A stretch of DNA of 64,000 bases from Rapana venosa (taxonomy: Eukaryota; Mollusca; Gastropoda; Neogastropoda; Muricidae). Position 1 is the stretch's first letter. The number at the start of each line of letters is the position of its first letter. This document shows positions 22,256-34,350 of this stretch, piece after piece. The notes beneath the pieces were generated by a model. That model had not been told where the DNA came from. It saw only the letters and a program-made list of their open reading frames with translations, and ran no database searches. The stretch is from the NCBI GenBank assembly GCA_028751875.1, contig CM054157.1:49221982-49285981 (forward strand), written 5' to 3'. Both the position numbers and the translations under genes were made by a program.

Positions 22256-25200
22256 CTCCTTAGTGAGAAGTTGTGCACTTCGTGCAGGTGCACGAAATAC
22301 CGTTGTGTTCAGGACAGGCACGGTGTTTCAGGTAGAGTGCAACAACGTGACTGAAACTACTGATACATTTCAATAGTTTCTTATCCGAAAGCGGTTTCAT
22401 TTAGTTTGCTCTAGGCCTATGACTTTGGCAGACACGGTTTTGACCGAAGGCAGCACATAGAATTTTCATGTTCATGATATCGTCTGCAACAAGTGTAGGC
22501 CTATTATAGGCTAATGCTGGTCCTTATAGTGATAAACGTGCAATTTTAAAAACTAAGGAATCCCACAGCTGTATTGAATGCCTCTGATTGGTAACAGTAG
22601 TACTATGCTATAAGAAAACATTCTTTGAATATTTTGTACTTTATTTTTTTAATTTTTATTCCATTTGAGACAGGATGTCAATTGATGTAACACAATTTTA
22701 GTGTTTTTTTCAAGTGAGTGAGGGGAGGGGGGGAGGGAGACAACAAACTTGATGAGTACTTTGGATCTTAGACCCTTCAAAGCATAGATCTAGTAACTAG
22801 TAGTAAGCAGTATGAACTACATTATAAAACTTAATAAGCAGCTTTTTTTTTCTTCATGTATGGGCCCAAGTCATCATTACATAAATTACATCCCTAACTG
22901 ACTAGGTACACAACTGAAAAAGCTACTGATCACTGATCAGTCAAGATGTTTTGCATCCTGTTTCTAGAGTTGCTGACATTTTTCTGCCTCATCTGTTCTA
23001 CTTCTGGCTCTGTTTGAAATGGCAGTCACAAGTGTGTGTGTGTGTGTGTGTGCACATGTATCTTATTCTTAGAGCTTTTGTTTAAAAAAATTTTGGGTTT
23101 TTTAATATACCCTGTGATTGTGGTTCACCAATTCAGTTGCATTAGAATTTAGATTTATGATTGATTTGCCTCATGATATGAAATATGTACACACATGATG
23201 ATCTAGTTCTCACTGTTTGCAGTTCTATTTTTGCAGAATAATTTTTATAATTTATTACTTAGGGGTGGAATATGGGTGCGCACACACAAACACACACACA
23301 ATGCATGTATAGTTGTATACACATGCATACATGTACACACAGTGATATTCTGTTGTGCACTTGCAGCAGACATGCATATTGCATGCACACATTCAGGATA
23401 CACTATCATACAGTGATACACTCATGCACACACACGCACACAATGCGTGCATCCTTTAGATGAGACTATAAACTGAGGTCCCGTGTGTGAATGCACGCAG
23501 AACATCTTGCGCACATGTTAAAACCCGTTCCATGTTTTGGAAGAGTAGGCCATTGTGTGGCAGTGGGAACGGATGACAAAATTGACAAAACTGCATACAC
23601 GCGGGGACTGGATGTAAAAAAAGCATATGAGTGCTTAATCCATTATCCTCAAAGTAAAAGAATAAAAAATAAATTAAAAACACACACACACACTTGCAAT
23701 GGGTGACCTGCTCATTCTCAAACTCTCACAGAGAGCTGTTTGCTTTAAAATTATCTTCTATCTAACTGTTCATTTGATTATTGGTAAAAATAAACTTATA
23801 AAAATCAATGTAATCATCATAATCATCATAAAACAGAGAGATAGAGAAGGCTCATCAATGTCAAACCTCCCCTGGGAGAAACATGACAAAAAAGGAAGAA
23901 GAAGAATATAATGATATGGTTTCAGACATGGACAAGAACATCATTTTTCCGCCGGAGGAAGGACAAGGAAGACAGTATGCCAGCCATTGATGACATGTCT
24001 GATGAGACACAGCTTGTGGCTCCCCCAACAAGCATCGCAGCTGCCAATACTCTGAGAAAACGAGAGTATGTACAGTATAGTTTACTGATTTTGTGGAGTG
24101 GCTGGCTGCTCTGTGTGTGTGTGTGTGTGTGTGTGTCTTTTTTTGTGTTTTGTTTTGTTTGTTTCTTTTAGATCTGATTTTCAGTTATTCCATTGTGCAA
24201 AGTTCTATGAAGTGATAAGATCACATCTATAGGCTAAGGAGTACTAGAAGTTGGAATCTTTGCTTTCCCGTTGCGAATGTGTGTGTGTGTTTGTGTGTGT
24301 GTGTGTGATTCTGTGTGTGTGTGTGTGTGTGTGATTCTCTGTGTGTGTGTGTGTGATTCTCTGTGTGTGTGTGTTGTGCTCATGATCTGTTGGCCCAGGT
24401 TCAAGCCCCCACCGAGGCACCCTTTCAAGGTGATTTTGTCCTCTGGAGTTAACAGCAATACCTCTCCTCCCCCAAGCTGAGTGTGCCATACATACCACCG
24501 GCCATAGCTGGCCTACTACTGTTTTACAAGAGATGGACAAATTTGTGACATGAGCACACATTATGCATACATGTATATATTAATTATTACACACAAATCT
24601 CAGTTTATAGTTTAATTCGAAGGATTTTAAGGAAAATGAGGTGGGCACCAGTTATGCTCATTGGCATGATTTTTAAAAATTATATTTTTTGTCTCTTTGT
24701 CAGAGGCTTGCAGACAGTGCGTGGGTACAAGCCCCCTGTGGATGTGGAGATGCGTGTGCAGAAAGTGGTGTCCGACATCTGCGGGAATGTGGATGACTGG
24801 AGCAGCGTCAAGTTGGACAACAACAGAACCAAGTTTAAGGTAGGCCCTTTCCATGTCATCAGAGTGTTTTTGGTGTGGCGTCCATTTTGAAGAGATGGAT
24901 TGATTGACTTTGTCCCTCATGGCCACAGTGAACTTAATGTCAGTTACCAGAATTAAGATTCCAACAATTATACATATATGATGGTCCTTTTTTTTTTTTT
25001 TTTGGATAGTGTTAAAGCAGAAATTCCAAAAAAATAGTAATTTGATGTGTTAACTCTTTGTTTCATAATTCCGTAAGCACTGAACCACAGCAATGTGCCA
25101 CTCGTAAACTGCCGATCTGTGGTAATGTCGCATGTTACTTTTAGAAGTTAGCAGTTCCTGTATGAGAGTTGTTCTTGCTTCACTGAGCACATCAACATTG

Positions 25201-26947
25201 TCTTTGTTTCAGGGCTGCAGCCAGAAAAAGTTGTTCTTGCATCAGTGTAGGCCATCAGTTTAGGATTTCTGCTGTTTCTTTATTTTGGACCTGTCACTTT
25301 TGTCTGATGATGAGACCATTTCGGACTATACTGTCTGGACTGAAACTATCTCATAGTTTTGAAGCTGTAATCAGCACATCTAAGTAGTGGATAGTGAACT
25401 TGTTCTATTAACAAAAATTTTCATCAGCTGTACCGTGGTTGGCTTTGCCAGTGGTGTTTGTGGTAAATCAGTTTTAGCTATTTACACCTGTGCAGTGTGT
25501 TTGACAACATGGCATCAAGTTTTTTTTTAAATAGAGAAACATTACGTTTTTTAAATTATACTTTATTCATTAACAAGTTTATTATTGCTAATATTGTGTC
25601 CACTTAAGACTTCATCAAGACTGAAAGGAAAGCTGCAAAAGACTATTTGAATTTGCCACATTACATAACTTCTACTCAGTATACCTGAAAAACTTCCAAA
25701 TGTCTTCCACAATGAGAAAAGGACAAACTAACAGTTGAAGTCTTTGCTGGTTAAATTAATGCTTTATCCAAAGACACTTTGTGATGATGTTTAATCTGAA
25801 ATCCTCAGAGGTAAAGACCAAAGAAAAAGAGACTAAGATCAACCATGCCACACAGTAGACTTGACTTACTTGACTTATGCCTCTTGGTTCCTTGGGGAAC
25901 ATAGGGCTGCAACAACACCCCTCCAACGAACTCGGTTTTGGGAGATCCTCTTCAGCTCGGCCCATGTCATTCCGGCTGCCTTTGTTTCTTCGTCAACACT
26001 TCTGCGCCAGGTCTGCTTTGGTTGACCAACTTTCCGCTTCCCTTGTGGATTCCAGTCAAGGGCCTGTCTGGTGACATTTGACGCAGGCTTGCGGAGTGTA
26101 TGGCCGATCCATCCCCACTTCCTTTGTTTAATGGTGGACTCAATTGGGGTTTGTCTGGTCCTGTCCCACAGTTGTTTGTTGGATATGACTTCCGGCCACC
26201 TGATGTTGAGGATGTACCTGAGGCGTTTGTTGGTAAAAGACTGGAGTTTGTGGGTGTTGGTTTTTGTTACCCGCCAGGTTTCTGAGCCATAAAGTAGGAC
26301 CGATTTGACATTGGTGTTGTAGATCCGAAGCTTATTTTGAAATGAGAGGGCTGTTGACCTCCAAATTGGCCGAAGGGTGTTGAAGGCGTGACGGGCTTTG
26401 TTGATTCGGCACTTGATGACACAGTAGACTAGAAGTGTGCAACTTTGTGGGGGGAAAAAAATTTATGTTTAAAAAAAAAAAGTGATCTTAGGCCAGTTCA
26501 TACCTTCCAGAGAATACAGCAACACAAATGCAAGAAAAATGCGAGTGACTCTGAAAATCAGTACAAGTGCAGATTCTTTCACATTATCCCTTTCTGTGTT
26601 AATAGATTTGTACCTGTATGTATGTGTTCTTATCAAACACTTTATTCCCACAGATTCTGGACCAAGCGATGCGCGAGTTTGACCACTACATCCCCAACAG
26701 TCAGCTGCTCGGTATGCAGACAGTCGAAGATGTCGTCGCCTTTTTCTCCACGCCTGTCCACGACACGACGTCGTACGAAGATATGTCCACGCTGGATCTT
26801 CCCCCCAACCTTCACATTCAGCTGGAGCCCTTGAGGTTCGACCCAGAAACGGACACCATGTTTGGCGGAGTGTCCGCCTTCCCCAATAACCCCACTGTCG
26901 TCAGCAGTCTGAAGTACAGGCGGAAATACGGAAAGAGTGATAAATGA
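22248..26947 (+). CDS. MRPL50: Mitochondrial ribosomal protein L50 (mL50), complete, 4 exons
   Basis: Exons 22248-22331, 23926-24065, 24704-24839 and 26654-26947 join in phase (0, 2, 0) into 217 codons plus TGA. Exon 1 encodes MAASLVRSCALRAGARNTVV, an Arg/Ala-rich, acid-free start typical of a mitochondrial targeting peptide. The core matches vertebrate mL50: RGYKPPVDVEMRVQKVV, DDWSSVKLDNNRTKFKILDQ, HYIPNSQLLGMQTVEDVVAF and DLPPNLHIQLEP. The protein is a component of the large mitoribosomal subunit. It is longer than the 158-residue human protein, mainly through an acidic N-terminal segment (MPAIDDMSDETQL) and a C-terminal FDPETDTMFGGVSAFPNN extension that resembles a conserved invertebrate tail. 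Donors are GTAGAG, GTATGT and GTAGGC. Intron 1 holds SINE-A and RT-2 copies and intron 3 holds RT-3. Identity is confident; exon 1 rests on frame, Met and donor. Confidence 0.93.
23452..23690 (+). mobile_element. SINE-A, 5'-truncated
   Basis: In MRPL50 intron 1. Core TTTAGATGAGACTATAAACT through the tail AAAGTAAAAGAATAAAAAAT. Confidence 0.8.
23830..23908 (+). mobile_element. RT-2 3' end beside an exon
   Basis: Last 80 bp of RT-2 with (GAA)n tail, ending 17 bp before the first base of MRPL50 exon 2 (23926). It occupies the position where the branch site and pyrimidine tract should be. Confidence 0.75.
24270..24380. repeat. (TG)n microsatellite with GATTCT interruptions
   Basis: Four TG blocks separated by GATTCT or GATTCTC. 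Confidence 0.9.
24385..24625 (+). repeat. Old SINE-A-like copy
   Basis: Weak B-box-like CCAGGTTCAAGCCCCCACC, GTCCTCTGGAGTTAACAGCA and a TATAGTTTAATTCGAAGGAT segment recall SINE-A, at low identity. Confidence 0.4.
25850..26430 (-). mobile_element. RT-3 truncated non-LTR element with 12-bp target duplication
   Basis: On the minus strand one frame is open from about 26411 to the TAA at 25875-25877. It encodes VKSVLLYGSETWRVTK, LQSFTNKRLRYILNIRWPEV, RKWGWIGHTLRKP, KVGQPKQTWRRSV and WRGVVAALCSP, the C-terminal region of an RTE/L2-like polyprotein. ACACAGTAGACT is repeated exactly at 25850-25861 and 26419-26430, a 12-bp target-site duplication. The intact frame and perfect duplication indicate recent insertion, into MRPL50 intron 3 in antisense orientation. 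Confidence 0.9.
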
Positions 26948-27227
26948 TGGACTGGGTAGGCAGGCAGGGGTGACAGTTGTTAGAGGAGTATGTGTGTGTT
27001 TGACTGTTGATCAAATATATGTATGTGGCAGGTTAGGGGTTTGCCTTTGGTGGTAGTTTGGGATGTAATGAAGATAACCTGGGATGTAATGAAGGTAATC
27101 TGTCCATTACACCAACTCTGATCTAAGTAAATGTAGTTGTCTGCCATCTATGTGTGCAGAATGTGATCTTTTTGGTAACTGGAGAGTTTGAGTTGGGGTG
27201 GGGGTTTTTTTTCCCTCCTGTTCCTCT

Positions 27228-27520
27228 GCTGCTAGAGCTCTTGAGGTTCACCAATGGTAAAATTTTGCGACTGCAGCCATTTACTGGAGAGTTTGAACAC
27301 TGTGTCATTGTATGTTAGATTTACTTTTGGGTAGGTGGGGGGGTATAAAGTACTGATGTGTTAAAAAGAATGGGGAAGAGGATAAGAGTAAGACTGCAGG
27401 TAAAATGTGGAATAGGGCAAGAAATGGGTGGAAATGTTTTGGGGGATCCTCGGCTAGAGCTCTGAGGTTCACCAATAGCGAGATTTTTTGGCATATGTGA
27501 TCATTTCTTTTTTTCCAAGG
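27228..27520. repeat. Two SINE-C 3'-end fragments
   Basis: TGCTAGAGCTCTTGAGGTTC-ACCAATGG near 27229-27258 and GGCTAGAGCTCTGAGGTTC-ACCAATAG near 27450-27480, within the likely MRPL50 3' UTR. Confidence 0.5.
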
Positions 27521-27857
27521 GTGGGAATTTGAGAATTTTGTATCAGCATGTTCAGTTTTAGAGCTTGTACAGTTGGCTGTGAAAAATCAAATGGTCCTTT
27601 GAAAACGGTCACGATTTCACTTGGACTTGACAATATAATTACTTAGTGGCATAGAAAAAGATTGCATATTTATTTGACAGCGTTTTTGTGTATATTTTGA
27701 TTGTAGATCATGTTTACTACTTGCAAAAAGTATGAATATCGTCTCATCAAATAGTTGGAACATGACATGGACAATGATGATTTGTGCTATCAGTATAAAA
27801 AAAAAAGTGCAAGTCTGTGTATTAACTTGTGAGACTAATGTAGGATTTGTATTGGTC

Positions 27858-27863
27858 AATAAA
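27858..27863 (+). terminator. Candidate MRPL50 polyadenylation signal
   Basis: AATAAA in the sequence GGTCAATAAAGC, about 910 bp after the stop codon. Canonical hexamer; use not demonstrated. Confidence 0.4.
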
Positions 27864-28475
27864 GCATGAGATGAAGTCTTGTGGTAATACTTGGTAAATA
27901 TGACATTTCTGGGTGGTTTTTTGTTTTTTTGTGGGGGGGGGGGGGAGGGTATACAGTTTAGTCCAACTGCCCAGCACTGAGAAAGATTTGAAAACCAGCC
28001 CAAAATGTCACAACACATTTAATCTTTTCATTATGATATTTCACCAGCACCATATTCACAAGCATCATGAGTCTTGAATGATAAAAAGCTGATGACAATA
28101 CTTCTGAAACAGCCACATCTTTTCAAATCATTCATACACACACACACCTTTTCATATCAAAATTTCATTTACACACACACACATCTTTTCATACCATATA
28201 TTCATTCACACACACAAACATCTTTTCATATCATAAATTCACACATGCGCGCACACACAAAATCATCAATTCCAGAACAAAAGTCAACATCATTCTACAC
28301 ATTCGCTTTAAAATTCCATTCAAATTAATACCATATGCCACTCACTGCACTAAACCACTCGCTCCCGTCCTCTTTTATTCCTCATAACAATTCTATATAC
28401 ATCCAATTTGTTTCAATTTCATGCAGAAACCAAAGTGTCATAATTTCAATATGGAGAAAAAAATCATTCCCGAGT

Positions 28476-28975
28476 NNNNNNNNNNNNNNNNNNNNNNNNN
28501 NNNNNNNNNNNNNNNNNNNNNNNNNNNNNNNNNNNNNNNNNNNNNNNNNNNNNNNNNNNNNNNNNNNNNNNNNNNNNNNNNNNNNNNNNNNNNNNNNNNN
28601 NNNNNNNNNNNNNNNNNNNNNNNNNNNNNNNNNNNNNNNNNNNNNNNNNNNNNNNNNNNNNNNNNNNNNNNNNNNNNNNNNNNNNNNNNNNNNNNNNNNN
28701 NNNNNNNNNNNNNNNNNNNNNNNNNNNNNNNNNNNNNNNNNNNNNNNNNNNNNNNNNNNNNNNNNNNNNNNNNNNNNNNNNNNNNNNNNNNNNNNNNNNN
28801 NNNNNNNNNNNNNNNNNNNNNNNNNNNNNNNNNNNNNNNNNNNNNNNNNNNNNNNNNNNNNNNNNNNNNNNNNNNNNNNNNNNNNNNNNNNNNNNNNNNN
28901 NNNNNNNNNNNNNNNNNNNNNNNNNNNNNNNNNNNNNNNNNNNNNNNNNNNNNNNNNNNNNNNNNNNNNNNNNNN
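28476..28975. other. Assembly gap (500 N)
   Basis: Exactly 500 N, a conventional placeholder. Reading frames spanning it are meaningless. Confidence 0.99.
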
Positions 28976-29244
28976 TGGTGGAGCGTCACATATGTGAGAG
29001 ACAAGAGCTCCAACACAAAAAGTGTAAAATAATACTCCTTCTGTTGTAAGCACAAAATACATAGAAACATTCTAAAAGCCCCACGAGTAAAACCATTTTG
29101 GCAATGAATAAAGTCTTACTATATTGGAAGCTCTTTTTTCACCCGTTTCAAAGAACTGAACAAGGTTTTTTTCTGTGTGACAAATGCGACGCAAGAGAGT
29201 TGCTGTATTTTCTTGGGGGGAAAACAAAAACTATAATTTGTCGA

Positions 29245-29585
29245 GCCACACTTTTGTGTAGAGCACGTGCTTTATAAAGAGATTTTTCTTGGATTCTGCC
29301 AGTCTATTTTTAGCAATAGGATTGGTCTATCACCTATGTATAGAGCACATGCTCTATGAATAGATTTTTCTTGGATTCTGCCAGTCTATTTTTAGCAACA
29401 AGATTGGTCTATCACACCTGTGTATAGAGCATGTGCTCTATAAATAGATTTTTCTTGGATTCTGTCAGTCTATTTTTAGCAACAGGATTGGTCTGTCACA
29501 CCTTTGTAGACAGCACATGCTTTATAAATAGATTTTTCTTGGATTCTGCCAGTCTATTTTTAGCAACAAGATTGGTCCATTTCTA
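29245..29585. repeat. Tandem repeat, four units of about 83 bp
   Basis: Landmark GAGCAC(A/G)TGC occurs at 29261, 29343, 29427 and 29511, each followed by GATTTTTCTTGGATTCTGCC and TAGCAACAAGATTGGTC. Confidence 0.9.
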
Positions 29586-29799
29586 CTAGTCATAGCTGGT
29601 GATCTCAGCTGTGTGTACTGTCACCCAAGTCCTGACAGTTTTGCATTTAAATCAACGGCATTGCATATTTTCTATTCAGTTATTCTTGCCACACACGAAA
29701 AATGTGTTTGGCAACAATTTGATGTTAAACAACTTTAAAAATACTTTTAAATTGCCAATGTCTGCCACTTTGGATGGGAAAAAAGCACCGACCGACACT

Positions 29800-29960
29800 C
29801 CACAGCTGTCAGTTCCCCCCACTTTCAGCTACTCTCAGCTGCTATCCATCCCATCCCATCCTAGCTGGGGCCAGCTGGTGCTAATTACAGCAGGAACTGA
29901 CCACACTTGGACTAGGTAAATGGAAAGGGCATGCTAAATTTAGCACTGCTAACTAAGTGA
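29800..29960 (+). repeat. Family G copy
   Basis: CAGCTGTCAGTTCCCCCCAC, CCAGCTGGTGCTAATTACAG and CAGGAACTGACCACACTTGG; related copies at 9805 and 41855. Confidence 0.7.
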
Positions 29961-29969
29961 TGTTCGATT

Positions 29970-31690
29970 TGCGTGCTGTGGTTCAATCTCCCCAAAAAGA
30001 TTTTAGGACCAAAATAGCAACAACTCATTTTGCTATCAAACCCTACTAAGTAGTTTCTTTTTCTTTTTTTGTTGTTGTGTTTTATCTAATTGGTTAAATT
30101 TTCAACAAAATTTAAACCCTCTGAACTGGACATATTGAGTTGGTAGAACAACTGGATATGTGGCACAACCATGATTACAACAGGATAGGCAGTGGCCATT
30201 TAGTTAAGCAAATATGCTTAAAGTTCAAATGCTGCTTATAAATGAGTTTTCTCCCATTTCTCTTTCCAGTTTAGGTAGTGTGGCTTTTACAGCAGGGCAC
30301 CCTATAACCTGGACAGTAAAGTGTATACCTTTGCTGAAAAGACATGTCACATCACAAAGCCTTCATGTCTAAACACAGCTACAATCTGATAAAGAAGAAA
30401 ATCAACAAAAATGCTAACTGACTATTAGTAAATGACTAAAAATGAAAGCACTGCAAACATAATTATACACAAATAATTATTTTAAAAAATCAAATGAGAA
30501 CTTGAAACTTCAAAACTTAATGCTTGATAAGAAAACTGATGAAGACTGATAATAAAAAATATTTTAAAATACTCACAGCAACGAATGATTTTGATTATTC
30601 ACATGCTATTATAAATTAATAACTGATGAAGATGAGTGACAGAAAAGACAGAATTCTCACTGAATCATTGAACAGAAAGTAATAAATGTTCAGACATTTT
30701 GTGCACACCCGTCTGAGTGTACGTTTGGCAACAGATTTGTATAGATCTATCTGTCAAATTCTGCAATAAATTTCCTTTTTTTTCGTTTGGCAAATTTGCT
30801 AAAATATTCATATGATGGTTTAGGGGTTTGTTTTTTAAGAAGGGGGGGGAGGAGGGGTACTGTCTTTCTAGACATTCATCTTCAACATTTGCTGTATCTT
30901 TTCCTACAGTCCTTTTCACTGTTTAAAAAAAAAAAATTGTTTTGCAAAGTTTCAGCCATACTTTAAAAAGTTATGATTCCTTTTTTTGGTCATCTTTCTG
31001 TTCATTTTGGTTATAAGATGTATCTTTCTTGTGTTTTGACCTGATCAGCTGATTGGAATATTGTCTTCAGTTTTGGAATATTATTATCGTTTCCATTTCT
31101 TTTTGTACAGTCCTTCAAATAGTCACGTAATTTGCACAGCACAAATCAGTTAACATTGTGATGTCTTAGTTGTGACAATAACAAAGTCACATAACATCAC
31201 CAAAATACAAAAAAAAGAGAACATGGAATACAACAGTCACAAAGATTCCTTTAATAACAAGAGGAAATCTCCCTTCGCTATGGCAACAAGATTTGGAAGA
31301 GGTATTCTCAAAACATCTATTTTGGCCTATGTGTGCTCGCACACATAAACATACTTATGAAAAAGAATCATACTACACACACACATGCACTAAAATGTTC
31401 TTTATACACACACACACATATGCACTAAAATGTTTTTTATATGCACGCACACACACACACACACAGCCTTTCTGACACATGCACAAACACAGTCACACAC
31501 ACATTTTTACCTCCCTCTCTCCCTCTTTCCACATCTTTAACACCAAACACATGCACCCATTTAAATCAACCCTACACATTGTCCCGTCTTGAAAGCTTTT
31601 CTTCTCATTCCTCGGCTAGAGCTCCACGGTTCACCAATGATAAGATTTTTACGTATCATGCAACCCTTTTTCCTCTCACTTTTTTCCTTT
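29970..31690. other. Gene-free stretch
   Basis: AT-rich DNA with CA repeats near 31370-31500 and a SINE-C 3' fragment near 31612-31650. No exon recognised on either strand. Confidence 0.5.
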
Positions 31691-31696
31691 TAAAAA

Positions 31697-32155
31697 AAAT
31701 TCTTTTATATGGAGGATAATGGAATAAGCACTCATGTGCTTTTTTACATCCAGTCCCCGTGTGTGTATGCAGGTTTGTAAATTCTGTCATCTGTTCCCAC
31801 CGGCACACAATGGCCTACTCTTACGAAAAGCGGAACAGGATTTAACGTGTGCGCAGATGTTCTGCGTGCGTTCGCACCCGGGGCCTCGGTTTATAGTCTC
31901 ATCTGAAGGAGCCACATTCCGACTCCTGGGATACAGTTGGGAACGGAGCGTACCAATTTTGCCAGGACAGTTGCAAGGTACCTCCCTGCTCTTTCTGATT
32001 TTCAACTGTCATGGGTTCTTTTGACGTGCACAGGACCATAACCACACAGGTCCAACTGGTTAAAAGTCTCCTCCGAAAGACTTAGTTCGATTCTCCTGTC
32101 AAACTGGGAAGAAAGGGCAAGGCTAAGAAGAATCAAACCCAGACCCTCATTTTAA
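31697..32155 (-). mobile_element. SINE-A body with a different head
   Basis: SINE-A tail and core at 31697-31912, followed on the same strand by a segment with GGGTTCTTTTGACGTGCACA, GTCTCCTCCGAAAGACTTAG and a B-box-like GGGTTTGATTC (minus, about 32136-32146). This is not the standard SINE-A head. Confidence 0.65.
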
Positions 32156-32170
32156 AAATTTTTTTATTTT

Positions 32171-32385
32171 ATTTTATTCTTTTATATCGAGGATAATGGA
32201 ATAAGCACTATGTGCTTTTTTTTGACATCCAGTCCCCGTGTGTATGCGGTTTTGTAAATTCTGTCATCTGTTCCCACCGGCACACAATGGCCTACTCTTA
32301 CGACAAGTGGAACAGGATTTAACGTGTGCGCTCATGGTTTACTTGTGAGGCAGGCGAACATCTAAACAACCCTGCCACCTTCCGT
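32171..32385 (-). mobile_element. SINE-A 3' part joined to a head remnant
   Basis: Tail to AACGTGTGCGC at 32171-32330, then directly GTTTACTTGTGAGGCAGGCG and ACCCTGCCACC, the head type also seen at 50160-50215. The core between them is deleted. Confidence 0.65.
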
Positions 32386-32567
32386 CTTGAAAGCCTTATA
32401 CATAACGCATGGCACTGAGATTAAAAGCTCAAAATCAGATGAAGCACTGCTACAAAAAGCAGAACATTGTTTGGTTAGCCAAAATCGTTTCTCCATCCCA
32501 GGTCAGTAAGTTTTTTTGTAAAAAATCTGAATTGTCTATTTCCAGGGTAGTTGTTACACTTGAGGGA

Positions 32568-32840
32568 GGGAGGGATAGCCTAGTGGTTAGAGCGTTGCGC
32601 TCGCAATCTGACGACCCAGGATCGAGTCACCACAGAGGCGCCCGTTTTAATTGGGATTTTACCCTGGAGTTAACATCAGCGCTGACTCCACTCCCTCAAA
32701 GTCCTGTGGACGAGGCTGTAAACCCAGGCTATGTCCGCAAACACACACAGAGAACATCTTTCACACACATTAAAAACCTGTTCTGCCTTTAGAAAGAGTA
32801 GGCCATTTCATACTGGTAGGAGTGGATGACAATTTTTTTC
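32568..32840 (+). mobile_element. SINE-A-related copy with head
   Basis: Head GGGATAGCCTAGTGGTTAGA intact, box B decayed (GGATCGAGTC), core changed to AGTCCTGTGGACGAGGCTGT. The left breakpoint of the 1525-bp duplication falls in its 3' part. Confidence 0.75.
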
Positions 32841-33239
32841 CTTTTAAACCACATGCACACAGGCGTCATGTTTAGACACCATCCCCGAAGTCAGAATGCA
32901 GCTACCTTAATAGTGGGTTGAAAAGGTGGCATACGCAAAATCCCGCCCTTGGTGAACTTTACAGCTCCAGCCAAAGAAGACAAAAGAAGTTGTTGCTCTT
33001 AACCTCTTCACCAGTTTAGCCCTATCACCCCTCCCCCCACCCCCTTTTAAAAAAAAAAAAATCATCTTCCAACTTTCAGCCTTGCACACACACACACGCA
33101 AATGCATAATCATGCATGCTCGCGTGCGCACAGGCACACAAACACATGTCCAACATCACCACACAAAAAACTGGTGTAAAATCGAAGACGACAAACAACA
33201 TCGAGCACAAGGAGTTTCCCACTTGTCCTATCTCCTCTT

Positions 33240-33590
33240 GCTTGACTTCTGTATACAACCCTGATCTTGACTTCTGTATACAACCCTGATCTTGACTGTT
33301 GTATACAACCCTGATCTTGACTTCTGTATACAACCCTGATCTTGACTTCTGTATACAACCCTGATCTTGACTGTTGTATACAACCCTGATCTTGACTTCT
33401 GTATACAACCCTGATCTTGACTGTTGTATACAACCCTGATCTTGACTGTTGTATACAACCCTGATCTTGACTGTTGTAAACAACCCTGATCTTGTTGATT
33501 GTTGTATACAATCCTGATCTTGTTGATTGTTGTATACAACCCTGATCTTGTTGATTGTTGTATACAACCCTGATCTTGTAATACTGCCAT
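33240..33590. repeat. 25-bp minisatellite, unit 1 copy
   Basis: About 14 units of GTATACAACCCTGATCTTGA plus CTTCT or CTGTT, with later units lengthened by TTGATTGTT. No stop codon falls in any minus frame. Confidence 0.95.
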
Positions 33591-33784
33591 GACTTATAAT
33601 ATTTTTAAAAAAGGGGAAATAATGTATCATAAAATGACCAGAATAAAATCATGGGCAATTAAATCGGCAGCCCCAGAACTGACTGAGGAAGGCAAGCGCA
33701 GTACAATCAACTGACCACCAGAAGAGTGTGGAAACACGATGCAGCAACAAGAAGTCACACATAACATTGCTCCAGATGTTTAAA

Positions 33785-33955
33785 AAAATTAGATATAATA
33801 GCAATTGCTCCATACTTTAAAAAAACAACAACAACCAAATAACAGCAATTGCTCCATATTTTAAATAAAACAACCAAATAACAGCAATTGCTCCATATTT
33901 TAAATAAAACAACCAAATAACAGCAATTGCTCCATATTTCAAAAAGCAATCTATT
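33785..33955. repeat. 39-bp tandem repeat, four units
   Basis: CAGCAATTGCTCCATATTTT with AAATAAAACAACCAAATAA spacers; duplicated at about 35310-35480. Confidence 0.9.
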
Positions 33956-34350
33956 TTCCACGGCAAACCATGTCCATGACCATCACCACCCACCCCCCCC
34001 CCCCCCCCTTTCACAGAATGTCTGTTTGGGGTTTCTGTTTCCTTAACATATTCCCTGAAGTTGGAATGTGGCTACCATAACTGTGGGAAAACGTTCGCAT
34101 ATGTGACTCATGGAGTAAAGGGTTTATTTTTTCTTTTCTTTTTTTTTTTTTGGGGGGTGGGGGGAATTAAAGGTTCACCTACAGTAGGACGCACACTATG
34201 ACTCACAATGTGAAGGTTTACCAGAAGAAGAGTGAAAAGCTGACAGAAGGGGAAAAAAGTACTTTTCCACAAACCTCGTTGTTACATAACATTACAGGTG
34301 AAGGTTGCCAACATGGTTTGCCGTGAAAACACATATAACACAATTCTGGA

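Larger units (their letters stand above)
32826..34350 (+). repeat. Direct tandem duplication, unit 1 (1525 bp)
   Basis: Nearly identical to 34351-35887. Contains a SINE-C 3' fragment (32880-32985), the 25-bp minisatellite, a 39-bp repeat and a poly-C run. Confidence 0.95.

Noticed and set aside
28335..29070. ORFs of 200-226 codons across 28.4-29.0 kb and across 53.4-54.1 kb
   Set aside because: Composed almost entirely of N placeholders.
33076..33630. 184-, 133- and 120-codon minus ORFs (and duplicates at 34601-35155)
   Set aside because: They are produced by the stop-free 25-bp minisatellite, and all three frames are equally open.
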